DNA of 56,739 nucleotides, from assembly GCA_964498585.1 (NCBI GenBank), contig CAZCHH010000013.1:1-56739 (forward strand). Direction: 5' to 3'. The stretch's first letter is position 1. Each line of letters begins with the position of its first letter. The notes under the pieces were generated by a model. It was not told the DNA's origin, did not search any database, and was given only the letters and a program-made list of their open reading frames with translations. The translations under genes and the position numbers were made by a program. This document shows, piece by piece, positions 33,656 through 42,832 of the stretch. The stretch is from JAAYJM01 sp964498585 (GTDB lineage: Bacteria > Bacteroidota > Ignavibacteria > Kapaibacteriales > UBA2268).

Positions 33656-34861
33656 ATGTCATTAAATCAAATAAGACCAGCACACAGAACAAACGAAGTT
33701 AAATATGCCATACGTGATATTACAGTTTTAGCAAATAAAGTTGCAAAAACCGGTAAAGAAATGCTTTATTTAAATATTGGCGACCCAAACGTTTACGACC
33801 ACGAAACCCCGCGTCATTTAATTGATGCGATTTACAAAGCAATGCTTGAAAATAAAAACGGGTATGCTCCATCTTCCGGTATTAAATCAGCCGTTGAAGC
33901 GATTGAAAGAGATGCACACAAAAAAGGTATTGAAAATATTCGAGATATTTTCGTAACAACTGGCGCCAGCGAAGCTATTGAACTTTGCGTTACTGCCTTA
34001 GCCGACAGCGGTGAAAACATTCTTTTACCCAATCCGGGTTATCCGCTTTATTCTGCAATTCAAAGTAAACTTGAAATGTATGAAAATCCATATTATCTTG
34101 ATGAAAGCAACGGCTGGCAGCCAGATATTGATGATATTAAATCAAAAATTAACGATAAAACCCGCGCTATCGTAATTATAAATCCAAATAATCCAACTGG
34201 CTCTATTTGCAAAGAAGACACTCTTCGCCAAATAATTGATATTGCATTAGAACACGATTTAATAATTTTTGCCGATGAAATCTACGACAAGCAGATTTTC
34301 AATGGTAAAAAGCACATTTCTATTGCATCACTCAATAAAGAAGCACCAGTAATTACTTTTTCCGGTTTATCAAAAAATTACATTGCCCCCGGTTTCCGTA
34401 TCGGCTGGGGCATTATAAGTGGAACTGGAAAGAAATTAGAGCAATACGTTGAAGCGATAAACAAATTATTACGTGCAAGAATTTGTGCGAACCACCCCGG
34501 TCAATTTGCAATAGCACCTGCTCTTGACGGCGACCATTCACATTTAACATTACTTTTGGAAAAACTCGAACGCCGCAGAGACATTACAATGAAAATGCTT
34601 GCTACTATTCCGGGTATTTCTCTCGTTGAGCCCGAAGGTTCATTCTATGCTTTCCCATCTATTGATGTGAAAAACGACTGGCATTTCACCGAAGAGCTAA
34701 TGAAGGAAACTGGCGTTGTTATAGTTCCCGGACAAGGTTTCGGGCAAAAACCCGGCTCTTCTCACTTCAGAATCGTTATTTTGCCTACTGAAGAAACTCT
34801 CACAAAAGCATTTAAATTGATTTCCGAATATTTAGAAGTTTATAAAGGAAAATTCGAGTAG
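33656..34861 (+). CDS. Class I aminotransferase, alanine transaminase (AlaA)-like
   Basis: This 401-residue PLP enzyme has the class I/II fold. Visible motifs are YLNIGDPN near residue 40, YAPSSGIKSAVEAI, the PLP-phosphate region TTGASEAIE, IINPNNPTGSI (Asn to PLP ring), FADEIYDK (Asp and Tyr) and FSGLSKNYIAPGFRIGW with the Schiff-base Lys in SGLSK, plus the C-terminal Arg in HFRIVILP. The N-terminal sequence PAHRTNEVKYAIRDI and the overall pattern match the AlaA/alanine transaminase group, which makes pyruvate and glutamate from alanine and 2-oxoglutarate. Assignment to alanine rather than another amino acid rests on similarity only. Confidence 0.88.
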   Translation: MSLNQIRPAHRTNEVKYAIRDITVLANKVAKTGKEMLYLNIGDPNVYDHETPRHLIDAIYKAMLENKNGYAPSSGIKSAVEAIERDAHKKGIENIRDIFVTTGASEAIELCVTALADSGENILLPNPGYPLYSAIQSKLEMYENPYYLDESNGWQPDIDDIKSKINDKTRAIVIINPNNPTGSICKEDTLRQIIDIALEHDLIIFADEIYDKQIFNGKKHISIASLNKEAPVITFSGLSKNYIAPGFRIGWGIISGTGKKLEQYVEAINKLLRARICANHPGQFAIAPALDGDHSHLTLLLEKLERRRDITMKMLATIPGISLVEPEGSFYAFPSIDVKNDWHFTEELMKETGVVIVPGQGFGQKPGSSHFRIVILPTEETLTKAFKLISEYLEVYKGKFE

Positions 34862-35071
34862 TAGGTTAGTATGTTAATGGGTTAATGGGTTAATGGGTTA
34901 TTGAGTTATTGAGTTATTAAGTTATTAGGTTATTATACCAAACCGCTAACTAATAGTGCAAAATCATAATGTCATTTCGATACGAAGTGAGAAATCTCAC
35001 GAGTCATTGCTACCACGATATATGAGATTCCTCACTTCGTTCGGAATGGCAAGCAAATTAACAATTAACAA
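34862..35071. repeat. Octamer tandem array and one 80-bp element
   Basis: 34865-34934 is a drifting 8-bp tandem array: GTTAATGG-type units change to GTTATTGA and then GTTATTAG. 34971-35050 is an 80-bp element (GTCATTTCGATACGAAGTG ... CTTCGTTCGGAATGGC). A similar octamer array closes the window at 56703-56739. Confidence 0.8.
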
Positions 35072-38000
35072 TTAATAAAAGATTACTTTGCTTACAAAAA
35101 TATTTCCATTTGCAATAAATCTTACAAAATAAATACCTTTTGCAATTGCTAAATTCTCGAAATTGATTAATGAGTTGTATTTGCCTGCTTCTTTAAATGC
35201 GTTTTCAAGTTCGCTTACTTTCAATCCCATAAAATCAATTAGTTCTATTTTTACATTTGTTGGTGTTTCGATTTTATATTGCAGTGTGGCAGTGGAATTA
35301 GTTGGGTTTGGGAAAATGCTGAATGGTAGCTCGGGGTTTGCGGTATTTTCAGTATGCTCATCTTCTACACTTGTAATGATGTATGGGTGTTTTAATAAAA
35401 GAGTGTAGAGCTGGCTTAGTTTGTAAGGTGGAGTGATTGAACCGGTTAAAAACAGGTCGTTGTCTTTGGTTGTTAAGATAGAATTTATAACTCCATTTCT
35501 TTCAGGGAAGCGAAAAGAATTAACGAGTTCGCCTTGATTGTTGATTATATCCACACCTATTTGGTTGTTGAAATTGCCTGTAGCAGCGAAAAGAGTATCG
35601 GAAATGCTGGAAATGCTATAATAGCAAGAATTTGGACTATCTCCAATATATTCGCAAATCTTTTCTCCTAAACTATCAACTTTTAGAAAATAAGTTGTAC
35701 TAATTCCATTATTTCCTATTCCACCGGTAATAACAAATTCTTCGTTTTTTATCGCTAATGCATCATAAGATAACATATTTTTATCAGTTACAAATTGCCT
35801 AGTCCATAGAATGTTTCCTGTACCATCAATTTTAATTAAATCAATTCCAGAATTATTTAATCTTTTAATAATTAATAAATAATTACCCTTTGCTATTTGA
35901 ATGATATTTCCAGTATAACCATTAAAATATTTATACCAAATTTGTTTACCATTAATATCTGACTTTAATAAAGCAACCCGGCGTTGCCCATCATAAGACT
36001 CACCAATAACCATAAATCCATTATCATCAGTTAAACAAACATTATCAACTTGGTCATTTTTTTGAGTATTAAATGCTTTTTCCCACATTATTTCTCCAAA
36101 CTTATTTAATCTCATTACATAAAATCTAATAACACTACTGTAATTATTTGTAAAAATCAAGAAAGTACTATCTTGAGTTTGTAGTAAATTTCTTAACTTA
36201 AATGTATTCTGTTTTTGCCATAATATATTGCCTGTTGAATCTGTTTTGAATAACATTGAATACGCATAAATTAATTCATATTCATTAAATTCTTCTAAGT
36301 AGTTTCTTCTATAATAATCAGCATTAAGTAAAAATCCTCCATCGTAAGTATGAATTCCATCAATGCCATATACCACCATTCCTTCGATATAATACCGTGT
36401 TTCAAATTTAGTTTTAAAAAAAGGAATAGAAGGTAGGTAAGCAGTTATTCTTTCTTTTTTTTCTATTGTATCTGAAAAATATCCGTCAGAAATTATTAAT
36501 TTAACATCAAATTTACCCCATTTATCATAAACAACAGTTGGATTTTCTTCAATGCTTGTTTTTTTATTGCCAAAATCCCATTTATAACTAACTATATCAC
36601 CTTTAGAATAACTATTAAATATTACTTTAAAGGGAATGGTATCTTCTGAAATATAAGAGTCAAAATCAGCAACTAAAGGTATTAACATTCTTATATAATC
36701 TTTTTTAATCATTGTATCTATTTGAATACCATTTGATGATATTAGTTTAACAGTATATAAACCTTTTGCTTTATAATAGTGAATAGGGTTTTGCTCAATA
36801 CTTGTTTCACCATCTCCGAAATCCCAGTGCCAGCTTGTTGCATTAGGTAATGAATAATCACTAAATTGAATCGCATTGCCTAATTGCTTGAAAATCGAAT
36901 CTGCTGAGAAATATGTTTTATAGGTTTCAGTTAATATTTTGGGTTGAAAAATTCTAATTTTCCCATCTCGACCAGCTATTGCAATATTCACAGAATCTGG
37001 AGCAACTGCGATTAATCCATTATGTGCTTTGCTTGCTAAATAAATACTGTCTGCTTCTACACCTGTTTCTGCAAGGAAAAATTTTATTATTGAAGTGTCT
37101 GATTTTTCTAATGTAGTAATTAAAAATCTATCGTCTGCGGAAAATTGAGTATATCTTAAATATGGTATAAATATTCTGTATTTTATCTTTTGATTATTAA
37201 TATCCCAAACCAAAGTATAGGAATTGTATCTAGTTGATGCAAAATATAATGAGTTATTACTAAATGCTAAACTGTGATAAGGTTCAAAATTATTATCGCT
37301 TTTAATAGATTTTATAGAATTATTTTTTAAATCCTTTATAGTTAAATAATAGTAATAGCGATAATCATAATCATCGTTCTCATAACTATAACTATAATTG
37401 CTATATAATAAATACTTTCCATTTTTGGAGAGTGTTAAATTTGTTGCATTTCCATTATGGTCTTTGTGTTTTACTTTACTGCTATCATAATCAACGATAA
37501 AATTTGCACCGTTGGTGCTATGATGTTGTGAACTATAACAGGAACAATCATAATTTATATTTATTTGATATTTATCTTTTAAGAAATTTATTAAAACATT
37601 TTCATAATTACAATAATCCTCTTTTGAGTATAATTCAAAAATATCCAATTTGTAAATTAAACTGTCAATCTTATAAATTTCTAAATCACTAGCATAATTA
37701 TAAGTGTTTATTATAGCGTAAGTTTCATCGTCATTGTGTAAATCGAATTTTAGTTTATAGACATCTTCAAACTTCTTTTCCTTCACCACTTTCCCCGTTT
37801 TCACATCCCACTTCCTAAAAGTGTAATCACTACCAAAAGTAAAAAGATACTGCCCATCATTTGAATATCTGAAATAGCTAATGCTTCCGACCTGCAAAGC
37901 GTTTTCGAGGTAGCCATCTTTTTGCACCCAGCCGGAGTCGGTGGTCATTTTAAATACTTTGTTGTAGTCATCGGATGACTGGAAGTCATCCGATGACTTG

Positions 38001-38077
38001 TCCATACAAATTAAGCTAATACTGCAAGTAATTGCAATTATTAATGCTATTCCGATTTTTAAAATATTTGTTTTCAT
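35072..38077 (-). CDS. Large secreted WD40-like / PKD-domain protein with type IX sorting domain
   Basis: I use the ATG at 38077, which opens a signal-peptide-like N-terminus (MKTNILKIGIALIIAITCSI), not the ATG at 38122. Length 1001 residues. Residues 50-370 look like WD40-type beta-propeller repeats (SYFRYSNDGQYLFTFGSD, LVWDINNQ). Two PKD domains follow at about 405-560 (WHWDFGDGETSIEQNP and YKWDFGNKKTSIEENP). A second propeller-like stretch with TDSTGNILWQKQ-type repeats covers about 570-910. A Por sorting domain closes the protein (FSIFPNPTNSTATLQY, GIYFVRFIANG). The codons just after the signal peptide are made by a 33-bp repeat hairpin (37966-37998), giving SSDDFQSSDD. Probably a cell-surface or extracellular protein; function unknown. 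Confidence 0.88.
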   Translation of the reverse strand: MKTNILKIGIALIIAITCSISLICMDKSSDDFQSSDDYNKVFKMTTDSGWVQKDGYLENALQVGSISYFRYSNDGQYLFTFGSDYTFRKWDVKTGKVVKEKKFEDVYKLKFDLHNDDETYAIINTYNYASDLEIYKIDSLIYKLDIFELYSKEDYCNYENVLINFLKDKYQININYDCSCYSSQHHSTNGANFIVDYDSSKVKHKDHNGNATNLTLSKNGKYLLYSNYSYSYENDDYDYRYYYYLTIKDLKNNSIKSIKSDNNFEPYHSLAFSNNSLYFASTRYNSYTLVWDINNQKIKYRIFIPYLRYTQFSADDRFLITTLEKSDTSIIKFFLAETGVEADSIYLASKAHNGLIAVAPDSVNIAIAGRDGKIRIFQPKILTETYKTYFSADSIFKQLGNAIQFSDYSLPNATSWHWDFGDGETSIEQNPIHYYKAKGLYTVKLISSNGIQIDTMIKKDYIRMLIPLVADFDSYISEDTIPFKVIFNSYSKGDIVSYKWDFGNKKTSIEENPTVVYDKWGKFDVKLIISDGYFSDTIEKKERITAYLPSIPFFKTKFETRYYIEGMVVYGIDGIHTYDGGFLLNADYYRRNYLEEFNEYELIYAYSMLFKTDSTGNILWQKQNTFKLRNLLQTQDSTFLIFTNNYSSVIRFYVMRLNKFGEIMWEKAFNTQKNDQVDNVCLTDDNGFMVIGESYDGQRRVALLKSDINGKQIWYKYFNGYTGNIIQIAKGNYLLIIKRLNNSGIDLIKIDGTGNILWTRQFVTDKNMLSYDALAIKNEEFVITGGIGNNGISTTYFLKVDSLGEKICEYIGDSPNSCYYSISSISDTLFAATGNFNNQIGVDIINNQGELVNSFRFPERNGVINSILTTKDNDLFLTGSITPPYKLSQLYTLLLKHPYIITSVEDEHTENTANPELPFSIFPNPTNSTATLQYKIETPTNVKIELIDFMGLKVSELENAFKEAGKYNSLINFENLAIAKGIYFVRFIANGNIFVSKVIFY
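37966..37998. repeat. 33-bp perfect hairpin inside a coding sequence
   Basis: AGTCATCGGATGACT, spacer GGA, then the exact reverse complement AGTCATCCGATGACT. It lies within the 35072-38077 gene right after its signal peptide, keeping the frame open (33 bp = 11 codons). Each arm is itself nearly palindromic about its centre. Related intergenic copies lie at 28343-28375 and 45706-45738. Confidence 0.92.
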
Positions 38078-38158
38078 TTTATTTCTTTTTTTATTTTTGC
38101 ACCTCTTATAAAAGAATAACACAAAAATCGAAAAAATATCTCAAAAACGTTTAAAAAA

Positions 38159-39802
38159 TTACATTCTTTTGGGTCCGGCAGCGACTACTTCGTCCGGACA
38201 GCCATCGGAAAACAATTTAAAATTTTCAATATAACGGGCAGCAAGAGCATCATACATTTTCCAGTATTCGTCTTTATTCCCCCAGGCATTTGATGGGTCA
38301 AGAACATCTTCAGGAACTTCCGGACATTCAAGCGGAACATCGAAACCGAAAATCTTGTCTTGCCTGTATGGAACATTGCTTAATTTACCATCTAAAGCAG
38401 CATTTAAAAGATTACGAGTGTGCCTGATGCTGATACGCTTACCAACACCGAATTTACCTCCCACCCAGCCAGTATTAACAAGCCAGCATTGAGAACCGAA
38501 TTTTTCCATTTTCTGACGCAGTAAATCAGCATAAGTAAATGGATGATGAACCATAAACGGAGCGCCGAAGCAGGCACTGAACGCAATTTCCGGCTCAATA
38601 CCGAGACCGATTTCAGTTCCCGCAATTTTTGAAGTATAACCACTAATGAAGTGATACATTGCCTGATTCATATTTAAACGGGCTATTGGTGGAAGAACGC
38701 CGGTAGCATCGCAGGTAAGGAAAATTACATTCTTTGGATGATTCCTTGTCATCTTATCTGGAACAACGTTAGGAATAAATTCCAATGGATATGAAGCACG
38801 TGTATTTTCAGTTAATCTGTCGTCATCAAGGTCAATTTTACGTGAAGGAGTATCGTAAACGACATTTTCTAAAATAGTTCCGAAGCGCCTTGTACATTCA
38901 TAAATCTGTGGTTCGTGTTCTGCAGAAAGGCGAATAACTTTAGCGTAGCAGCCACCTTCAAAATTAAATACTCCGTGGTCGCTCCAGCCATGTTCATCAT
39001 CACCAATAAGTTGGCGTTTGGGGTCCGCAGAAAGAGTTGTTTTACCTGTTCCGCTGAGACCGAAGAACAAAGCGACATCGCCGGCTTTGCCAACGTTTGC
39101 AGAGCAGTGCATTGCCATAACGCTTTGCAATGGCATCAAATAATTCATTATAGTAAAAATGGTTTTTTTAATTTCACCACCATAACTTGAATTAGCAACA
39201 ATAGCAATGCGTTCAGCGAAATTAATCATCATAGCAGTTTCGCTGCGCGTTCCGTCTATTCTTGGGTCAGCTTTGAAAGAAGGAGATGCAATTAAAGTAA
39301 ATTCCGGAACGTGATTCTTGAGTTCGTCTCGGTTATTTATGTTAACAAACATATTGCGTGCAAATAAACTTTGCCAAGCGGTATCGGTAATAATGCGGAT
39401 TGGCATACGGTATTCAGGGTCGGCTCCGACGTAGCAATCCTGCACAAAAAGTTCTTCGCCTTGTAAAAATGCCTGTAAGCGAGCGAACATACCGTGAAAT
39501 TTTTCAGAACTGCAAGGACGATTATATACACCCCACCATACTTTATCTGCTGTAGTTGGTTCGTGAACGATGAATTTATCAGCAGCAGCTCTGGCAGTCC
39601 ATTTACCAGTATTGACAAGAAGTGGTCCGCCATAAGTCATATGTCCTTCACCACGGAAAATTGCTTCTTCATAAAGAGCTTCAGTTGGTAAATTCCAGAA
39701 TACTTTATCAAGATAAACCAAGCCGTGATTGCTTAATTTAAAGTCGCTTGCAAATTCGCCAGCTTGTTTGCCGGCTGGAGTATCAAATTCTAAATATTTC
39801 AT
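38159..39802 (-). CDS. pckA: Phosphoenolpyruvate carboxykinase (ATP)
   Basis: PckA converts oxaloacetate and ATP to phosphoenolpyruvate, CO2 and ADP, the entry step of gluconeogenesis (reversible in some anaerobes). The 547-residue length fits the ATP-type enzyme. Motifs present: RSETAMMINFAERIAIVANS (substrate-binding region), the kinase-1a P-loop FGLSGTGKTTLSADPKR (about residue 240), the metal motif IGDDEHGWSD, and the adenine/substrate region FLTCDATGVLPP. The ATG at 39802 is chosen because it overlaps the stop of the upstream aminotransferase (ATGA); the frame could be extended to a TTG two codons earlier. Translational coupling to an aspartate-type aminotransferase suggests that aspartate-derived oxaloacetate is a main substrate. 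Confidence 0.96.
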   Translation of the reverse strand: MKYLEFDTPAGKQAGEFASDFKLSNHGLVYLDKVFWNLPTEALYEEAIFRGEGHMTYGGPLLVNTGKWTARAAADKFIVHEPTTADKVWWGVYNRPCSSEKFHGMFARLQAFLQGEELFVQDCYVGADPEYRMPIRIITDTAWQSLFARNMFVNINNRDELKNHVPEFTLIASPSFKADPRIDGTRSETAMMINFAERIAIVANSSYGGEIKKTIFTIMNYLMPLQSVMAMHCSANVGKAGDVALFFGLSGTGKTTLSADPKRQLIGDDEHGWSDHGVFNFEGGCYAKVIRLSAEHEPQIYECTRRFGTILENVVYDTPSRKIDLDDDRLTENTRASYPLEFIPNVVPDKMTRNHPKNVIFLTCDATGVLPPIARLNMNQAMYHFISGYTSKIAGTEIGLGIEPEIAFSACFGAPFMVHHPFTYADLLRQKMEKFGSQCWLVNTGWVGGKFGVGKRISIRHTRNLLNAALDGKLSNVPYRQDKIFGFDVPLECPEVPEDVLDPSNAWGNKDEYWKMYDALAARYIENFKLFSDGCPDEVVAAGPKRM

Positions 39803-41016
39803 GACCAATCCCTTATAAGTTTGCGATTGCCAATATAAAGCTCATTTGGTGAATTCGGGTCTAATGCCCATTTCATTCTTTGAATGCCTTCTGTAATGTC
39901 TTTAATTGTTCCGCAGGTAGAAAGGCGTAAGAAGCCGTCTAAACCAAATTCATAACCCGGAACAGTTGCTACTCTTACTTTGTCGAGCAGGAAAGCTGAC
40001 AATTTTCGTGAATCCTTGTAGTAGTGGCTAAAGTCAGCAAAGCAATAGAAAGTACCATCGGGTTTGGTTGCATGGACGCCTTCAAATGCGTTAAGTTCCT
40101 GCATCATCACGTTTCGATTATTTTCTAAATTTAAACGTAAACTTTCAACGCAGGATTGCACTCCGTTAATAGCAGCAGCAGCAGCAACTTGAGTTACAAC
40201 TGCCGGACCAGAGGTTTGATGACTTTGAATGTTAGTCATAACTTCGACTAATTTCTTATTTGCAACTGCCCAGCCAATACGGAAGCCAGTCATAGCATAT
40301 TGCTTTGATACACCATTAACAACAATAAGCTTGGAATTTTCTGAAAAATCTTTTGCATAATTATAACAGTTAATCGGTTTTTTGTTATCGAAAAGCAAGC
40401 GATGATAAATGTCATCCATAATAAGATAAATCCCACGCTTTTCGCAGAACTCAACTATATCAGAGATGAATTCTTCGGAATACATAGCACCTGTTGGATT
40501 GTTTGGGCTATTTATAATAATTGCTTTTGTATATGATGTGGTTCTTAACTCAAAATCCTGAATGCGAGGATAAAAAGTTCCGTCTTCGGCAAGAACTGGA
40601 ACTGGGATAGCGCCGCATAGCTTTGCCATTTCCGGATAGCTAACCCAATACGGAGCCGGGAACATTACTTCTTCCTGTGGGTTGAGTATTGCTTGCAATG
40701 CAACCATAATTGATTGCTTGGCGCCACTTGAAGCAATTATATTTTCCGGAGCTACTTTTCTATTATAAAATTCTTCAGTGTAACGAATGATTGCCTTTTT
40801 CAAAGCGGGAATACCATCGGCGGGAGTATAGCGGACCTCGCCGGAGTTGATTAGACCGGTAACAGCAATAATTGCATCAAGTGGGGCTTTCGATTTCGGT
40901 TCGCCACCGCCAAGATGAATTACTGGCTCGCCCTTTTCACGTAATATGGCTGCTTTCTCGTTTAGCTTCAGCGTCGCTGATTCTGCTATTGATTTGCCTA
41001 TTAAACTTAAACTCAT
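39799..41016 (-). CDS. Class I aminotransferase, aspartate transaminase-like
   Basis: This 405-residue PLP enzyme belongs to the type I aminotransferases, subgroup Ib (thermophile/Bacillus AspC type). Motifs: HLGGGEPKSKAP, YTPADGIPALKKAI, ASSGAKQSIMVAL, PAPYWVSYPEM, INSPNNPTGAMY (Asn), IMDDIYHRLLF (Asp, Tyr), NGVSKQYAMTGFRIGW with the PLP-binding Lys, and GFLRLSTCG with the carboxylate-binding Arg. The N-terminal GGGEP replaces the more common AGEP and leaves some doubt about the exact substrate (aspartate or prephenate/aromatic). Its stop overlaps the pckA start by four bases. A product of oxaloacetate would pass straight to PckA, which supports aspartate as the substrate (inference from context). 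An AAGGAG lies about 15 bases before the ATG. Confidence 0.9.
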   Translation of the reverse strand: MSLSLIGKSIAESATLKLNEKAAILREKGEPVIHLGGGEPKSKAPLDAIIAVTGLINSGEVRYTPADGIPALKKAIIRYTEEFYNRKVAPENIIASSGAKQSIMVALQAILNPQEEVMFPAPYWVSYPEMAKLCGAIPVPVLAEDGTFYPRIQDFELRTTSYTKAIIINSPNNPTGAMYSEEFISDIVEFCEKRGIYLIMDDIYHRLLFDNKKPINCYNYAKDFSENSKLIVVNGVSKQYAMTGFRIGWAVANKKLVEVMTNIQSHQTSGPAVVTQVAAAAAINGVQSCVESLRLNLENNRNVMMQELNAFEGVHATKPDGTFYCFADFSHYYKDSRKLSAFLLDKVRVATVPGYEFGLDGFLRLSTCGTIKDITEGIQRMKWALDPNSPNELYIGNRKLIRDWS

Positions 41017-41145
41017 TACTTTATTTTAACTCCTTATAGTGAATTAAGAATTTTTTGTATATTTATTAAAAATTTATTTTTATTTTTACACATCAAATAT
41101 AAACAACAAATTTGATAAATATTTATATAATATGCAAGTAAAATT

Positions 41146-41928
41146 ATGATTGAAATAAAAGAATTTAATGATGAAAGAATCAATTTATATAAATCTCTTC
41201 GATTCACTCCCGTTTCCCACACAAAAAACAATATTTTTATTGCTGAAGGAAAGAAAGTTACTTTAAAGCTATTAAAATCAAATATTGAAGTGCTTTCTGT
41301 CTTTGCTACCAGTGAATTTTATGAAGAATATTCAGATTTAATCAGCACAAAAGCTGTGTCGGCAGATAATCTTTTCTTTGCGGATAAAAAAATTATGGAA
41401 CAAATTGTAGGTTTTAAATTGCATAGCGGAGTTATGGCTATTGGGAAGCAGCCAGAATTTACACCTATTGAGCAGCTTGACGCGAAAATTGTAATTTTAA
41501 ATGCTGTGCGAGATGCTGAAAATGTCGGCTCTATTGTTCGTAATGCTGCGGCTTTTAATGTAAATTCTCTCATTTTTGACGAACAATCAAGCAGTCCTTA
41601 TTTACGTAGAGCAGTTCGTGTTTCTGTTGGAAATGTATTTAATTTAAAAATAAATAAAGCTGATAATTTGGAAAAAACTATTAATAACTTGAAAAAACTT
41701 GGCTATCAGATAGTTTGTGCCGAAATTTGCAATGGAGCTATTGACATAACAAAAATCAATTTTAAAGAGAAAGTAGCAATAATTTTTGGGAATGAAGGCG
41801 ATGGTATAGAAGAAAAATATTTAAAAATGTGCGATTCAATTTGCTTTATTCCTATTTCAGAAAAAGTAGATTCTTTGAATGTAGCTGCAAGCTCAGCTGT
41901 TTTTTTATATAATTTATCAAAAGTATAG
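41146..41928 (+). CDS. TrmH/SpoU-family RNA 2'-O-methyltransferase
   Basis: This 260-residue SPOUT enzyme methylates ribose in rRNA or tRNA. The N-terminal ~95 residues are the SpoU substrate-binding domain (RFTPVSHTKNNIFIAEGKKV). The catalytic knot shows motif 1 NAVRDAENVGSIVRNAAAF (catalytic Arg and Asn), motif 2 VAIIFGNEGDGIEEKYL and motif 3 CFIPISEKVDSLNVAASSAVFLYNL. The arrangement fits the RlmB/23S rRNA group more than TrmH; the precise nucleotide is not predictable. The gene is followed after 7 bases by the DUF481 gene, so the two form an operon, transcribed away from the aspartate aminotransferase-pckA pair. Confidence 0.93.
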   Translation: MIEIKEFNDERINLYKSLRFTPVSHTKNNIFIAEGKKVTLKLLKSNIEVLSVFATSEFYEEYSDLISTKAVSADNLFFADKKIMEQIVGFKLHSGVMAIGKQPEFTPIEQLDAKIVILNAVRDAENVGSIVRNAAAFNVNSLIFDEQSSSPYLRRAVRVSVGNVFNLKINKADNLEKTINNLKKLGYQIVCAEICNGAIDITKINFKEKVAIIFGNEGDGIEEKYLKMCDSICFIPISEKVDSLNVAASSAVFLYNLSKV

Positions 41929-41935
41929 GTGCTTA

Positions 41936-42709
41936 ATGAAATCAACAATTTCAATTATCTTTGTTTTCCTTTTTACAACAACAATTCTTTTTTCACAGGT
42001 AAATGTAGAGCTTTTATTATATGAAGAAGATAAAAATGGTTTTTACAATTCAATAACATTAGGTTCAGATTTAGACGCTGGTAACTCTGAAGATTGGACT
42101 TTTACAAATGATTTCCGTTCTGATTGGATTCAGGACCGATTTTATACTTTCTTTGTTTCATATTTTAAGTATAAAGAAGCAGATGGGACTGTTTCAACCC
42201 GAAAAGGACATTTTCATTTAAGGAGCATATTAAATTACGATAAAAGTGTTATGCCAGAATTATTTGTTCAGAATAATTTCGATAATGGATTAAATCTTTC
42301 AAACAGATGGCTTGCAGGAGGCGGCTTGCGTATTGGGGCTATTAGAGTAAATTCAGGTAATGATTCTAACAAAGTTCTTAATGTTGATATTGGCGTTGGT
42401 GCTATGTATGAATACGAAGATTACCGCTCTCCGGACAGATATATTTCACGTTTTATAAAATCTACTAATTACATTAATCTTTATACAAAATTAAATGAAA
42501 ACGCAGATTTTCAATTTACTTCTTATTTCCAGTTTTCACCAATTAGTATTTTAGACAGGGTATTTTTATCTGATGCTATTTTAGAATTCAAAATATTTAA
42601 GCATTTAAGTTTTTCAGTAAATCTTCATTACCGTTACGATAACGAGCCACCACCCGGACTAAAGAATTATGATTTAGAACTGATTAATGGAATTACTTTT
42701 AAATTTTAA
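41936..42709 (+). CDS. DUF481-like outer-membrane barrel protein
   Basis: A 257-residue protein with a signal peptide (MKSTISIIFVFLFTTTILFS-Q, cleavage near residue 20) and a mature part of alternating beta-strands: NSITLGSDLDAGNSEDWTFT, FLVSYFKYKEADGT-like strands, LAGGGLRIGAI, VDIGVGAMYEYEDYR and a last strand ending in aromatic F (INGITFKF). This matches DUF481 (PF04338), putative salt-induced outer-membrane proteins that form small barrels. The terminal Phe is the usual signal for outer-membrane insertion. It lies 7 bases after the RNA methyltransferase gene, an association that looks incidental. Function unknown. Confidence 0.85.
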   Translation: MKSTISIIFVFLFTTTILFSQVNVELLLYEEDKNGFYNSITLGSDLDAGNSEDWTFTNDFRSDWIQDRFYTFFVSYFKYKEADGTVSTRKGHFHLRSILNYDKSVMPELFVQNNFDNGLNLSNRWLAGGGLRIGAIRVNSGNDSNKVLNVDIGVGAMYEYEDYRSPDRYISRFIKSTNYINLYTKLNENADFQFTSYFQFSPISILDRVFLSDAILEFKIFKHLSFSVNLHYRYDNEPPPGLKNYDLELINGITFKF

Positions 42710-42718
42710 GAAAGAATA

Positions 42719-42748
42719 TTTGTTATTTTTAATTATTTTATATATTTG
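42719..42748 (+). promoter_or_regulatory. Bacteroidota-type promoter before the Crp-family regulator
   Basis: TTTG at 42719-42722, 18 bases, then TATATTTG at 42741-42748 fits the TTTG-N19-TAnnTTTG pattern. Predicted start about 42755, giving a leader of about 78 bases. Confidence 0.5.
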
Positions 42749-42832
42749 CAAATAGTTGTTTAATTATTATATTTTATTGAAATGTAAGATTTTTCATTAT
42801 TAAGAAAAGTGTTTTAAAAAACGGGAAAGCTT

